Shown here piece after piece: positions 8,884 to 18,424 of a stretch of 64,000 bases of DNA (position 1 is the stretch's first letter; every line of letters begins with the position of its first letter). The position numbers and the translations under genes are program-made. The notes under the pieces are model-generated. The model worked only from the letters and a program-made list of their open reading frames with translations. It was not told the origin of the DNA and did no database searches. The stretch is from Rhizobium sp. CSW-27 (lineage in GTDB: Bacteria > Pseudomonadota > Alphaproteobacteria > Rhizobiales > Rhizobiaceae): assembly GCF_018760785.1 (NCBI RefSeq), contig NZ_JAHHZO010000001.1, positions 248,001 to 312,000 on the forward strand, in the 5' to 3' direction.

Positions 8884-10098
8884 ATGTCCGCGAAGACCGC
8901 ACCAACCATGCCGTGGCTGATCATTACGAGCGGCTCGCTGATCGTTCTGCTGGTTTTCGGGCCCCGCTCAGCCATGGGCTTCTTCCAGTTGCCGATGCTG
9001 ATGGAAACCGGCTGGGATCGCTCCACCTTCGGGCTCGCCATGGCCCTGCAGAACCTTTTCTGGGGCCTGAGCCAGCCCTTCTTCGGTGCGCTCGCCGACA
9101 AATATGGCACCAGCCGGGTGCTGGTCCTGTCCGGCCTGCTCTATGCCGCCGGCCTGTTTCTGATGGCGCATGCCGCAGCGCCGCTCTGGCTGCATGTCGG
9201 CGGCGGCCTTCTGGTCGGCATGGCCGTCGGCGCCGGCTCCTTCAGCGTGGTGCTGTCGGCCTTTGCGCGCCACGTGACACCGCAGCAGCGCTCCATGGCC
9301 TTCGGCATCGGCACTGCGGCCGGCTCTGCCGGCATGTTTCTCTTCGCACCGATCAGCCAGGCGCTGATCACCCTTTACGGCTGGTCCGACAGTCTGGTCG
9401 TCATGGGCGCGATGATGCTGCTCGTGCCGTTGCTGGCCTTTCCGCTGCGCGGCAACGCCGCCTCCGGCACGCAGGCGCAGGGTCAGTTCCAGCAGAGCGT
9501 CGGCGCGGCCCTGCGCGAGGCGCTCAGCCACCAAAGCTATCTGCTGCTGACCAGCGGCTTCTTCGTGTGCGGCTTCCAGGTGGCCTTCATCACCGCGCAT
9601 TTTCCAGCCTATCTCGGCGATATCGGCATCGATGCGCGCTATGCGGTGATTGCCATGGCCTGTATCGGCTTCTTCAACATCATCGGCTCGCTGGCGGCCG
9701 GCGTCATCGGCCAGCGCTATTCGAAACCCTATTTCCTGGCACTGATCTATATCGGCCGCTCGATCGCCGTTACCGCCTTCCTGCTTCTTCCGCAGACGCC
9801 GGCCTCGGTGATCGCCTTTGCCGTGGTGATGGGCCTGCTGTGGCTCTCCACGGTGCCGCCCACCAATGCGCTCGTCGCCATCATGTTCGGCACGCGCCAT
9901 CTCGGCATGCTGGGCGGCGTGGTCTTCCTCTCGCACCAGATCGGCTCCTTCCTCGGCGTCTGGATGGGCGGCTATCTCTACGACCATTTCGGAACCTACA
10001 ATCCCGTCTGGTGGCTGGGCGTCGCGCTGGGCCTGTTTGCCGCCACCGTGCACTGGCCGATCCGGGAGCGCCCGGTGGAGCGGCCGCTCCCCGCCTGA
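8884..10098 (+). CDS. MFS transporter
   Basis: A 404-residue, 12-helix major facilitator superfamily carrier. I chose the ATG at 8884 (MSAKTAPTMPW) because the first helix follows directly and GGGGGAG lies upstream; the frame also runs open further 5'. The segment after helix 1 (GFFQLPMLMETGW, then GALADKYGTSR) is the loop 2-3 region typical of the monocarboxylate or oxalate/formate-like MFS families. The substrate is unknown. It is convergent with recO, with only 10 bases between the stop codons. Confidence 0.87.
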   Translation: MSAKTAPTMPWLIITSGSLIVLLVFGPRSAMGFFQLPMLMETGWDRSTFGLAMALQNLFWGLSQPFFGALADKYGTSRVLVLSGLLYAAGLFLMAHAAAPLWLHVGGGLLVGMAVGAGSFSVVLSAFARHVTPQQRSMAFGIGTAAGSAGMFLFAPISQALITLYGWSDSLVVMGAMMLLVPLLAFPLRGNAASGTQAQGQFQQSVGAALREALSHQSYLLLTSGFFVCGFQVAFITAHFPAYLGDIGIDARYAVIAMACIGFFNIIGSLAAGVIGQRYSKPYFLALIYIGRSIAVTAFLLLPQTPASVIAFAVVMGLLWLSTVPPTNALVAIMFGTRHLGMLGGVVFLSHQIGSFLGVWMGGYLYDHFGTYNPVWWLGVALGLFAATVHWPIRERPVERPLPA

Positions 10099-10108
10099 GG
10101 TCGGCCCC

Positions 10109-10876
10109 TTACGAGGACGTCTCTTCTCCCCCTGCGGGGGGCTCCAACCTGTCGAGAGCCTTCAGCGCCGCCTGCACGAAACCGTCGCGGGCGGCGTTTT
10201 CGCTGATGCCGCGTGGTTCGTAGACGTGGCGGTTGAGAAAGAAGCCGCTGAGGCGGAAGGCGGCGATCAGCGTGTCGCGATCGAGCCGGCGCGATGTCGG
10301 CGCCACCAGAAAGGCCGGCAGCGCCAGCAGCCGGTCGGCATAGGGCGCCCCGGCGGCACGGCAGACGGCGCGACCGCTTTTCGGCGACACATAGATCAGC
10401 TCCTCCGACGTTCCCGTCGCGGCGCAGGCAGTGAGATCGAGACCGAAGCCGAGGTCGTTCAGCACGGCAAGTTCGAATCGCACGAAGAGTTCGCCGGCGC
10501 CGGCCGGATCGTCCATATGGTCGAGGATGACGTCCAGCGCCTCGAAGAGATGCGGATGCGGATCGCGCTCGGGCAGCAGGCGCAGCAGCGCGCCCATGGC
10601 CTGCACGCCATAGACGGAGGTGGCATTCTCCATCAGCCGTGCGGCACGCAGATGCAACGGTTCCAGCCGGAAGTCGCCGAGATGCTCGTCGAGCCGCGCG
10701 CGCCAGACGGCCTCCACCCGGTTGCCGGGCTGCAGCAGCGGCTGCATGCTGCGCGAGCGTCCACCGCGCACAAGGCCCATGTGGCGGCCACGCTGGCGCG
10801 TCATCAGTTCCGCCACCACGCTGGTTTCGCCGTGGCGCCGCACCCCGATGATGATGCCTTCGTCCTGCCATTGCAT
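10109..10876 (-). CDS. recO: DNA repair protein RecO
   Basis: A 255-residue RecO, which loads RecA onto SSB-coated DNA in the RecFOR pathway. The N-terminal OB-fold begins [19 protein letters not shown], and the helical C-terminal domain includes a [17 protein letters not shown] segment typical of alphaproteobacterial RecO. The length fits the family. It lies downstream of the era-rnc-lepB block, but a small gene on the opposite strand (11086-11475) interrupts, so recO must have its own promoter here. Its C-terminal codons contain a GC-rich run reminiscent of rhizobial palindromes. Confidence 0.93.
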   Translation of the reverse strand: MQWQDEGIIIGVRRHGETSVVAELMTRQRGRHMGLVRGGRSRSMQPLLQPGNRVEAVWRARLDEHLGDFRLEPLHLRAARLMENATSVYGVQAMGALLRLLPERDPHPHLFEALDVILDHMDDPAGAGELFVRFELAVLNDLGFGLDLTACAATGTSEELIYVSPKSGRAVCRAAGAPYADRLLALPAFLVAPTSRRLDRDTLIAAFRLSGFFLNRHVYEPRGISENAARDGFVQAALKALDRLEPPAGGEETSS

Positions 10877-11085
10877 GGGCGGATCGTCGTCCTGTCTGCT
10901 GCCTGATGCCGGCGGGCCGGCGCGTGAAAGCCATGGGGCGGCACGCCCCGCAAACGCGAGGCGGAGCCGGCAGGCCGCCGCGACTCGCGCCGCTCCTGTT
11001 TCTATATCATCCGCAACCGCGCTGGCGATGGAACCGATCCGCCGTCTTGCGGGTTGCTGGGCGCAGAGCCAATTCGGGAGAAGCC

Positions 11086-11475
11086 ATGCGACACGTCCTG
11101 CTTGCCACCGCCCTTGCCACCCTGCCCGTCACGGGCCTTGCCGCATCGCCGGCCGCTGCCCAGTCGCCGGAACTGGAGCAGGCCTGCGTGACGGTTGCCC
11201 GCAACTTCCTGCTGTCGCCGAACCTCAAGACCGGCGTGGTGCAGTCCTTTCCGGAACTCGATCCGCCCGGCGCGCGTCTGACCTATTCGACCCGGCAGAA
11301 CCCGGATCCGACCGATTTCACCGACGAGATCGAATGCACCTTCGAAAGCGCCACGCCACCCTTCGGGCTGACGCGCTTCTGCGTGTCCGAGACCTGCTAT
11401 TCCGCGACGGAGGAGGAACCGGACAATCGCCGTCGCTTCGAGGAGATGAAGGCGCTGCTGGCGCGGCAGAAATAA
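11086..11475 (+). CDS. Secreted hypothetical protein, 129 residues
   Basis: The start is the ATG at 11086, which has GGGAG five bases upstream and begins a signal peptide ([20 protein letters not shown], likely cleavage after PAAA). The mature part has three cysteines and no recognisable catalytic motif. It is probably a periplasmic protein of unknown function. It sits alone on the plus strand between recO and era. Confidence 0.75.
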   Translation: MRHVLLATALATLPVTGLAASPAAAQSPELEQACVTVARNFLLSPNLKTGVVQSFPELDPPGARLTYSTRQNPDPTDFTDEIECTFESATPPFGLTRFCVSETCYSATEEEPDNRRRFEEMKALLARQK

Positions 11476-11509
11476 CCGCGTCCCGGCAGCAGCCATCTGC
11501 AGCCGGGAC

Positions 11510-12448
11510 TTAGCCCTTGGGGAATTCCAGGCCCATCTCGCGGAACCGCTCGGGATCGTCGCCCCAGTTCTCCCGCACCTTGACGAACAGGAAGAGGTGC
11601 ACGGGCTGTTCGAGGATCTCCGACAGTTCCTTGCGGGACGCCGTCGAAATGGCCTTGATGGCTTCGCCGCCCTTCCCGAGCGCGATCTTCTTCTGGCTGT
11701 CGCGCTCCACATAGATCACCTGTTCGATGCGCACGGAGCCATCCTTGCGCTCCTCCCATTTTTCCGTTTCCACATGGGAGGAATAGGGCAGTTCCTGATG
11801 CAGGCGCAGGAACAGTTTTTCGCGGGTGATCTCGGCGGCCAGCTGGCGCATCGGCAGGTCGGAAATCTGATCCTCCGGATAATACCAGGGGCCTTCCGGC
11901 AGTTCGGCAGCCAGATAGTCGAGCAGATCGGTGCAGCCGGAGCCGGTGGTCGCCGAAATCATGAAGGTGCGTTCGAAGGCGACCGCCTCGTTTGCCTGCG
12001 CGGCAAGCTTCAAGAGATCCTCCGGATTGACCCGGTCGATCTTGTTGAGCACGAGGATCTTCGGCTGGTGAACATCCTTCAGCCCCTCGAGGATCGCTTC
12101 TGCATCACCACGGAGGCCGCGCTCGCTGTCGATGAGCAGCATGATGCGGTCGGCATCCTTGGCGCCGCCCCAGGCAGACGTCACCATGGCGCGGTCGAGG
12201 CGGCGGCGCGGCTTGAAGATGCCGGGCGTATCCATGAACACGATCTGCGCATTCTGATGGATCGCGATGCCGCGCACGATGGCGCGCGTCGTCTGCACCT
12301 TGTGGCTGACGATCGACACCTTGGCGCCCACCAGCCGGTTCACCAGCGTCGATTTGCCGGCATTGGTCGCACCGATCAGGGCCACGAAGCCGGATCGTGT
12401 CGCAGATACCGCCTCGGATGCGCCGGCCATGTTGTCGTCTTCAGTCAT
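11510..12448 (-). CDS. era: GTPase Era
   Basis: A 312-residue Era, the essential GTPase that binds the 3' end of 16S rRNA during assembly of the small ribosomal subunit. GTPase motifs: GATNAGKST (G1, about residue 26), DTPGIF (G3) and NKID (G4). The C-terminal KH domain carries GKGGEAIKAI. AAGGACC lies 3 bases before the chosen ATG at 12448. The gene follows rnc by 9 bases, so both belong to one operon with lepB and probably acpS, as in other rhizobia. Confidence 0.97.
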   Translation of the reverse strand: MTEDDNMAGASEAVSATRSGFVALIGATNAGKSTLVNRLVGAKVSIVSHKVQTTRAIVRGIAIHQNAQIVFMDTPGIFKPRRRLDRAMVTSAWGGAKDADRIMLLIDSERGLRGDAEAILEGLKDVHQPKILVLNKIDRVNPEDLLKLAAQANEAVAFERTFMISATTGSGCTDLLDYLAAELPEGPWYYPEDQISDLPMRQLAAEITREKLFLRLHQELPYSSHVETEKWEERKDGSVRIEQVIYVERDSQKKIALGKGGEAIKAISTASRKELSEILEQPVHLFLFVKVRENWGDDPERFREMGLEFPKG

Positions 12449-12457
12449 AAAGGTCCT

Positions 12458-13171
12458 TCAATCGGCTGCGGGCTTCGGCCACACGCCTTCACGTTCAAGC
12501 AGTTTCGTCGCGGCCACCTGTTCGGCGGCGCGCTTGGAGCGATCGACGCCGGTTTCGGGCGCAACCCCTTCCACTTCCACCGTCACGGTGAAGCGCGGGT
12601 CGTGGTCGGGGCCGGAGCGGTCATCCACCCGATAGACGGGCGTGGTGCCGAAACGGGCATGCGACCATTCCTGCAGCTCGGTCTTGGCGTCACGGCGGGC
12701 TGCATCGGCATGTGTAGCACGCTTTTCCCAATGGCGCAGGATGAAGCGACGCGCGACATCCAGTCCCGCATCGAGATAAAGCGCGGCGATCAGGCTTTCC
12801 ACCACGTCGGCGCGCACGTTCATCATGCGCTTGCCGGTCAGCTTCTTCACATCGGCGCCGGTGCGGATGAACTGGTGCAGGCCAAGCTCGTCGGCAATGC
12901 CGGCGCAGCTTTCGGCGCTGACCAGCTGGTTGAGGCGCACGGAAAGCTCGCCCTCCGTCGCGTTGCGGAAGGTGCTGAACAGCAGCTCGGCCACGCACAG
13001 GCCGAGCACCCGATCGCCCAGAAACTCCAGGCGCTCGTAATTGGCATTCTTGGCGCTGCCGGTGCTGGCATGGGTCAGCGCCCTGTCGAGCCACTGCTTG
13101 TCCGAGAACACATGCCCGATCACGGCTTCAAGCCGACCGCGCTCGTCTGCGGATAGCGTTGCGGGCTTCAT
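12458..13171 (-). CDS. rnc: Ribonuclease III
   Basis: A 237-residue RNase III that cleaves double-stranded RNA in rRNA maturation and mRNA decay. The catalytic signature ERLEFLGDRVLGL is near residue 45, and the C-terminal double-stranded-RNA-binding domain covers about residues 160-235 (TELQEWSHARFG onward). I chose the ATG at 13171 because it overlaps the lepB stop codon as TGATG, a sign of translational coupling; the frame is open further upstream but that part lies within lepB. Confidence 0.97.
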   Translation of the reverse strand: MKPATLSADERGRLEAVIGHVFSDKQWLDRALTHASTGSAKNANYERLEFLGDRVLGLCVAELLFSTFRNATEGELSVRLNQLVSAESCAGIADELGLHQFIRTGADVKKLTGKRMMNVRADVVESLIAALYLDAGLDVARRFILRHWEKRATHADAARRDAKTELQEWSHARFGTTPVYRVDDRSGPDHDPRFTVTVEVEGVAPETGVDRSKRAAEQVAATKLLEREGVWPKPAAD

Positions 13172-13923
13172 CAGTCGACCACCTTGAACAGGCGATCCCA
13201 ACGCATGTTGGCCGGCCACTTCCAGATTTCCCGGAAGGAGGTGTCGTTGCCGAGCGAGAAGAAGATCACGCTGGCGCGGCCGACGATGTTTTCCGCCGGC
13301 ACGTAACCGACGTCGAAACGGCTGTCGAGCGAGTTGTCGCGGTTGTCGCCCATGAAGAAATAATGGCCTTCCGGCACGATGAATTCGCGGGTGTTGTCGC
13401 CGCGCGAAACGGGCGACTGGTCCAGCGTGTCATAGGTCTTGCCGTTGTCGAGCGTTTCGCGGAACACCGGCACGTCGGAGCCCGGATCGAGGCGGTAGTC
13501 CGAGGTGAAGCTGCCATCGGCAACCTTCGGCACCGGCTGGCCATTGATGTGCAGCACGCCGTCGATCATCTGCACGCGGTCACCCGGCAGGCCGATCAGG
13601 CGCTTGATGTAATCGACATCCGGATCGCTCGGCAGGCGGAAGACGATGACATCGCCGCGCTTGGGTTCGGAAAACTCCAGAATGCGGCCGGAAAACAGGT
13701 TCGGCGACAGCGGCAGCGAATACTTGGAAAAGCCGTAGGCGAACTTGTTGACGAAGATGTAGTCCCCGACGAGCAGCGTCGGCATCATCGAGCCGGACGG
13801 GATGGTGAAGGGCTGGAACAGCACGGTGCGGATGACCATGGCCAGCAGCAGTGCCTGAATGATGACCTTGATGTTTTCCCAGAGGGCATTCGGCTTCTTG
13901 TCGACTTGTTCGGACACGTGCAC
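13171..13923 (-). CDS. lepB: Signal peptidase I
   Basis: A 250-residue type I signal peptidase that cleaves signal peptides at the periplasmic face of the inner membrane. A single N-terminal transmembrane helix (about residues 18-36) precedes the box IPSGSMMPTL, in which Ser45 is the nucleophile. The general-base lysine lies in VDYIKRLIGLPGD, and the conserved GDNRDNSLDSR box follows. Two GTG codons (13923 and 13917) can serve as starts; neither has a strong ribosome-binding site. It is placed between acpS and rnc in the same operon. Confidence 0.96.
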   Translation of the reverse strand: MHVSEQVDKKPNALWENIKVIIQALLLAMVIRTVLFQPFTIPSGSMMPTLLVGDYIFVNKFAYGFSKYSLPLSPNLFSGRILEFSEPKRGDVIVFRLPSDPDVDYIKRLIGLPGDRVQMIDGVLHINGQPVPKVADGSFTSDYRLDPGSDVPVFRETLDNGKTYDTLDQSPVSRGDNTREFIVPEGHYFFMGDNRDNSLDSRFDVGYVPAENIVGRASVIFFSLGNDTSFREIWKWPANMRWDRLFKVVD

Positions 13924-13983
13924 GTCTTTCGTTTCCCGCGTTTTGCGCTTCTCTAAACTCTTCCCCGGACCTCGGCAATGGCC

Positions 13984-14409
13984 TTAGCCGCCAGCGCCCG
14001 CCGGCGCCGGCGCAAGCGGCCGTGCCTCGATGACCACGAAGGCCTGCGCATAGGGGAATTCGTCGGTGATGGTGAGGTGAATGACGGGTTCATGACCTGG
14101 CGGCATCAGCATCTTCAGCCGCTCGCCGGCACCGCCGGTCAACACCATGATGGGCTTGCCGCCGGGCAGGTTGACGACACCCATGTCCTTCCAGAACACG
14201 CCCTTAGCCAGCCCGGTGCCAAGCGCCTTGGAACAGGCCTCCTTGGCGGCGAAACGCTTGGCATAGGAGGCGGCGCGCATCTTGCGCCCGTCGGACTTGC
14301 GCCGCTCGATATCGGTGAAACAGCGATGCGTGAACCGCTCGCCGAAACGCTCGATCGATTTCTCGACCCGCCGGATGTCGATCAGGTCACTGCCCATGCC
14401 TATGATCAT
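13984..14409 (-). CDS. acpS: Holo-[acyl-carrier-protein] synthase
   Basis: A 141-residue AcpS, which transfers 4'-phosphopantetheine from coenzyme A to apo-ACP for fatty-acid and lipid A synthesis. Motifs: [13 protein letters not shown] at the N terminus (the Asp binds Mg2+) and [14 protein letters not shown] at about residue 57 (catalytic Glu). I chose the ATG at 14409 because GAGGAACGGC directly precedes it and the family begins MIIGxGxD. It lies 60 bp upstream of lepB on the same strand. Confidence 0.96.
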   Translation of the reverse strand: MIIGMGSDLIDIRRVEKSIERFGERFTHRCFTDIERRKSDGRKMRAASYAKRFAAKEACSKALGTGLAKGVFWKDMGVVNLPGGKPIMVLTGGAGERLKMLMPPGHEPVIHLTITDEFPYAQAFVVIEARPLAPAPAGAGG

Positions 14410-14442
14410 GCCGTTCCTCTTCGTTGGTCGACACACTCTGTG

Positions 14443-15033
14443 TCAGACCCGGCTGCCCTTGTCGACCGGCGCGAGGACGGGACGACGCGCCGCCAGCCTC
14501 ATCTTCCGGGCAGCGCGATATCTCCTGATGCCGACAAACGTGGCGACATAACAGCAAAGGCCGGTCACGATTGCGGGAGGAAGGGCGCCGAGCGTCAGCG
14601 GTTCGAACAGCGGATGCCAGAGTTCGGCAACGTGCAGCCCCTCCAGCTGGCGCACCAGGGCTGCGGCGGTCGCGTCGGAATTCGGCGTGCGGCCAAGCAT
14701 CTGATGGCCGATCTGCCAGGTGATCGGCAGGATGAAGGGAATTGTCAGCGGATTGCTGAAGGCGGTTCCGAGCGTCGCGGCGATCAGGCTGCCGCGCAGC
14801 AGAAAGGCGGCAGCAAGCGCAATCGCGATGTGGAAACCGAAAAAGGGCGTCCAGGCGGACATCAGCCCGATGGCAAAACCGATGGCCACCGAATGCGGTG
14901 ACCCCGTCAGCCTCACGGCCCTTGCCCTCATGTAGCGCAGGGAGCGCGCGGGGCTCCTGCGTCTCCTGTGCCTCAGCCCGCGCCGTGTGGCGGGACGAGC
15001 ATGTCGTGCGGAAAACAGGCGTGTCAACTCCAT
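14443..15033 (-). CDS. DUF2062 membrane protein
   Basis: A 196-residue protein with a basic N terminus, then the DUF2062 core: GSPHSVAIGFAIGLMSAWTP (about residue 45), a hydrophobic pair of helices, and the AFSNPLTIPFI motif typical of the family. A further hydrophobic segment lies near residue 165. The function is unknown. In rhizobia this gene is commonly found between relA and acpS, as here. It ends 33 bp before the acpS start on the same strand. Confidence 0.88.
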   Translation of the reverse strand: MELTRLFSARHARPATRRGLRHRRRRSPARSLRYMRARAVRLTGSPHSVAIGFAIGLMSAWTPFFGFHIAIALAAAFLLRGSLIAATLGTAFSNPLTIPFILPITWQIGHQMLGRTPNSDATAAALVRQLEGLHVAELWHPLFEPLTLGALPPAIVTGLCCYVATFVGIRRYRAARKMRLAARRPVLAPVDKGSRV

Positions 15034-15094
15034 GACGGCGACCTACCGGCCTTCCGGCGCGCAGCCGCGCGCAATGCGCGGATGTCTGCGCGGA

Positions 15095-15247
15095 TCAGAT
15101 GCTCTTGCGGAACAGGCCGCGATCAACCTGGCGCATGCGGTATTCGAGCTCGATGGCATCATGCGATTCATTCAGATAGGCCATTTCACGTTCCTGAAGG
15201 GTCGGAGCGCGAAGGGCGCGGGCGATGTTGCGAAGCGGCTTGAACAT
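15095..15247 (-). CDS. DUF3563 micro-protein, 50 residues
   Basis: A short gene in the gap between DUF2062 and the (p)ppGpp enzyme. It begins MFKPLRNIAR and carries REMAYLNES and EYRMRQVDRG, which match the conserved core of the DUF3563 family (RExxYLNEA...LExRxRxxDRG). A strong GGAGG lies six bases before the ATG at 15247. The family is frequent in rhizobia and has no known function. It is soluble and highly charged. Confidence 0.85.
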   Translation of the reverse strand: MFKPLRNIARALRAPTLQEREMAYLNESHDAIELEYRMRQVDRGLFRKSI

Positions 15248-15380
15248 TGTTGCCTCCTAATGTTGCGATGCACAAGATATAGTGCAGGCAACGTCTCGGC
15301 ACCAACGCAGGCTTTCCCTGTCAGCTATGCACTGGATGCAAGGCGGCAGAAAAGTTCCCGCCGCCATGCTTAACAAATGT

Positions 15381-17609
15381 TCAATCGTAGAGGCGCTTGA
15401 CCGTGGAGATGCAGTCCAGTTCCTTCAGCTGGGCGAGCAGCTGGTTCAGCTGGCGCAGATCCCAGACCTCCACTTCGAGCTGAAGTTCGGAGAAATCGGT
15501 CGCCACCCGCCCCATGGTCAGCATGCGGATATTGATGTCGAGGCGGGCAATGGTCTGGGCGACCGTTGCCAGTGTCCCCGGTTCATTGAGGGCATTGATC
15601 AGCATCTTGGCGGCAAAGCGGGATTTGTTGGCCTCGTCCAGGTCCCAGCGTACGTCGATCCAGCGTTCCGGCTGGTCGTCGAACTTCTGCAGCGCCGACG
15701 CCTGGATCGGATAGATGGTGATGCCCTTGCCCTCTTCCATGATGCCGACGATGCGATCGCCAGGCACCGCGCCGGAGGGCGAGAAGCGCACTTCCAGATT
15801 GCTGCTGAGGCCACGGATCGGCAGCGGCTCCGGACCGCCCGTCTCACGGGTCGGCCTCGCAGCCCCCTTCTCGCCGCCCGGCAGGCGGAACATCATGCCG
15901 GAGGCGGTCGGCATGTTGAACCAGCCCTGATCGGCGGCCGGCTTGACGGTGGTGCGCTCGTCCTTGAAATCCGGGAAGACGGCCTTCAGCACGTCGAGCG
16001 AGGACAACTCGCCCCGGCCGACGGCGGCAATCGCATCCTCGACCTCCTTCTGGCCAAGGCGAAACAGCGCCGGCTTCAGGATATCGCGCGAAAACTCCTT
16101 GCCGGCCCGCTCGAAGGTCCGCTCCAGAATGCGGTGGCCAAGGCCGGCATACTGCTTGCGGATCGCCATGCGGGTGGCGCGGCGAATGGCGGCGCGCGCC
16201 TTGCCGGTCACGACGATCTCTTCCCAGGCAGCCGGCGGCACCTGCACGCCGGAACGGATGATCTCCACCTCGTCGCCATTGCTGAGCCGGGTGACGAGCG
16301 GCATGATCCGCCCGTTGATCTTGGCGCCGACCGTGGTGTCGCCGATATTGGTGTGGACGGCATAGGCGAAATCGATGGGGGTTGCGCCTCTCGGCAGCGC
16401 GATCAGCTTGCCCTTCGGCGTGAAGCAGAACACCTGGTCCTGGAACAGTTCGAGCTTGGTATGCTCGAGGAACTCTTCCGGGCTGTCTCCCTCGGCCAGT
16501 GCCTCGATGGTGTGGCGCAGCCAGGAATAGGCATTGCTTTCCTTCGACAGCAGCTCGCCACCCTCGCCGTTCTCGCCATCCTTGTAGAGGCTGTGCGCGG
16601 CGATCCCGTATTCGGCGATCTCGTGCATGCGCCTCGTGCGGATCTGCAGCTCGATGCGCTGGCGCGACGGGCCGACGATGGTGGTGTGGATCGAACGATA
16701 GTCGTTCTGCTTCGGCGTGGAGATGTAGTCCTTGAAGCGGCCCGGCACGACGCGCCAGCGGGTGTGAACGATGCCAAGCGCCCGGTAGCAGGCGGGAATA
16801 TCGTCGACGATGATGCGGAAGCCGTAGACGTCGGACAGCTGCTCGAAGGAGAGCGACTTCGACTGCATCTTGCGGAAAACGGAATAGGGCTTCTTCTGGC
16901 GCCCCTTGACGGCGGCGTTCAGCAGGCCATTGGCCACCAGAAGGTCGCGCAGTTCGTCCTCGATCTTGGTGATCAGGTTCTCGTTGCGCGCCGAAAGCTC
17001 CGCCAGCCGCTTGGTGACGGTCTCGTAGGCCTCCGGGTTCATGTAGCGGAAGGACAGATCCTCCAGCTCCTCGCGCATGTCCTGCATGCCCATGCGGCCG
17101 GCCAGCGGCGCATAGATTTCCATCGTCTCCTCGGAAATGCGCGCCCGCTTGTCGTCGCGCATGTGCTCGAGGGTGCGCATGTTGTGCAGCCGGTCGGCCA
17201 GCTTGACCAGCAGAACCCGCACGTCGTCGGAAATGGCGAGCAGCAGCTTGCGCAGGTTTTCGGCCTGCTTGGCCTTCTTCGAGACGAGATCGAGACGCTT
17301 GAGCTTGGTCAGACCCTCGACCAGGCGACCGATATCCTCGCCGAACAGTTCATCGATCTCGGCGCGGGTGGCCGTGGTATCCTCGATCGTATCGTGCAGC
17401 AGCGCCACCGCGATGGTCGATTCGTCGAGATGCATTTCGGTGAGGATGGCGGCCACTTCCAGCGGATGGGAAATATAGGGGTCGCCGCTGGCGCGCTTCT
17501 GCTGGCCATGCTTCTGCATGGCATAGACATAAGCCTTGTTGAGCAGAGCTTCATTCGCGTCGGGCTTGTACTTCTGAACCCGCTCGACGAGCTCGTATTG
17601 CCGCATCAT
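15381..17609 (-). CDS. relA: Bifunctional (p)ppGpp synthetase/hydrolase (RelA/SpoT homologue)
   Basis: A 742-residue Rsh protein that makes and degrades the alarmone (p)ppGpp. Domains in order: the HD hydrolase (about residues 45-150, SHPLEVAAIL and LLHDTIEDT); the synthetase domain (about 240-355, DVYGFRIIVDD, with NDYRSIHTT and RIELQIRT); TGS (about 395-455, VFCFTPKGKLIALPRG); a helical region; and a C-terminal ACT domain (about 665-742, NEPGTLATVAQTIARLDINI). Intact HD and synthetase motifs indicate a bifunctional enzyme, as in other alphaproteobacteria with a single long Rsh. rpoZ lies upstream on the same strand. Confidence 0.96.
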   Translation of the reverse strand: MMRQYELVERVQKYKPDANEALLNKAYVYAMQKHGQQKRASGDPYISHPLEVAAILTEMHLDESTIAVALLHDTIEDTTATRAEIDELFGEDIGRLVEGLTKLKRLDLVSKKAKQAENLRKLLLAISDDVRVLLVKLADRLHNMRTLEHMRDDKRARISEETMEIYAPLAGRMGMQDMREELEDLSFRYMNPEAYETVTKRLAELSARNENLITKIEDELRDLLVANGLLNAAVKGRQKKPYSVFRKMQSKSLSFEQLSDVYGFRIIVDDIPACYRALGIVHTRWRVVPGRFKDYISTPKQNDYRSIHTTIVGPSRQRIELQIRTRRMHEIAEYGIAAHSLYKDGENGEGGELLSKESNAYSWLRHTIEALAEGDSPEEFLEHTKLELFQDQVFCFTPKGKLIALPRGATPIDFAYAVHTNIGDTTVGAKINGRIMPLVTRLSNGDEVEIIRSGVQVPPAAWEEIVVTGKARAAIRRATRMAIRKQYAGLGHRILERTFERAGKEFSRDILKPALFRLGQKEVEDAIAAVGRGELSSLDVLKAVFPDFKDERTTVKPAADQGWFNMPTASGMMFRLPGGEKGAARPTRETGGPEPLPIRGLSSNLEVRFSPSGAVPGDRIVGIMEEGKGITIYPIQASALQKFDDQPERWIDVRWDLDEANKSRFAAKMLINALNEPGTLATVAQTIARLDINIRMLTMGRVATDFSELQLEVEVWDLRQLNQLLAQLKELDCISTVKRLYD

Positions 17610-17711
17610 GCTTCCGAAGACCCTTCCAACACCCAGAAAACGAAAAGGAGCGCCAACCCGGAGATTGACGCTGCCGATATATGAGACACAAGGTCTTTAA
17701 GAGGAGAGCAT

Positions 17712-17730
17712 TGACGATTGGTAATCGTCA
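17712..17730. promoter_or_regulatory. Stem-loop at the rpoZ stop codon
   Basis: TGACGATT-GGT-AATCGTCA is a perfect 8-bp stem with a 3-base loop. On the minus strand it begins at the rpoZ stop codon itself. No T-run follows, so it is more likely an mRNA processing or stability element between rpoZ and relA than a strong terminator. Confidence 0.5.
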
Positions 17731-18141
17731 GTAGTCGTCGCTCTTTTCCGGCGGCACCAGACCTTCGATACCGGCCAGCAGTTCCTCTTCCGACATCTGG
17801 TCGAATGTGAGGGTTTCCGGCAGGTCGTCCTCGTCGAGAACCTTCTCCGCGCTGGCGGTCGCGCCGGCATTGGCGGCAATCAGCGTCGACGGATCGGGCT
17901 CCGGCTCGTCCACTTCCACATGCTTCTGCAGCGAGTGGATCAGGTCTTCCTTCAGGTCGTCGGGCGAAAGCGTCTCGTCGGCGATTTCGCGCAGGGCAAC
18001 GACGGGGTTCTTGTCGTTATCGCGGTCGACCGTGATCGCGGCACCCTGCGAGATCTGGCGGGCGCGATGGCTGGCAAGCAGGACCAGCTCGAAACGGTTA
18101 TCGACTTTGTCGATGCAATCTTCTACTGTGACACGGGCCAT
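17728..18141 (-). CDS. rpoZ: RNA polymerase omega subunit
   Basis: A 137-residue omega subunit, which helps assemble RNA polymerase and forms part of the ppGpp site. The start ATG at 18141 gives [20 protein letters not shown], the universal omega N terminus; the open frame upstream has no family similarity. The [11 protein letters not shown] segment is conserved. The C-terminal 60 residues form an acidic tail ([17 protein letters not shown]), common in rhizobial omega proteins. Its position just upstream of relA is the usual one. Confidence 0.95.
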   Translation of the reverse strand: MARVTVEDCIDKVDNRFELVLLASHRARQISQGAAITVDRDNDKNPVVALREIADETLSPDDLKEDLIHSLQKHVEVDEPEPDPSTLIAANAGATASAEKVLDEDDLPETLTFDQMSEEELLAGIEGLVPPEKSDDY

Positions 18142-18424
18142 TGCCTGTCCTTTACGATCGGTATTTCGAGGATTAGAACGCCCGATACAGGCAAAGGGGC
18201 GGGAATTCAAGTTTTTCCTCACCCGGCCTTGTCGACGGCGCCCTCTACGACCAATTCTCTAGGGAAAACGCTGCCAAACCGCTTGGAGTTGAATCGATCG
18301 TGCATTAAACAGTTAATATATGAATATATGATGAAATACGACAACCTGCCGCATATGCAGGCGGGGTTCCCGGGAGGGGAGGAAACCGGGAAACCACACA
18401 TTTTCAGAATGGATGGAGGAATCA

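Noticed and set aside
15282..17684. An 800-codon open frame on the plus strand across the relA gene.
   Set aside because: It is antisense to the well-conserved relA, has no family motifs and arises from GC-rich codon use on the other strand.
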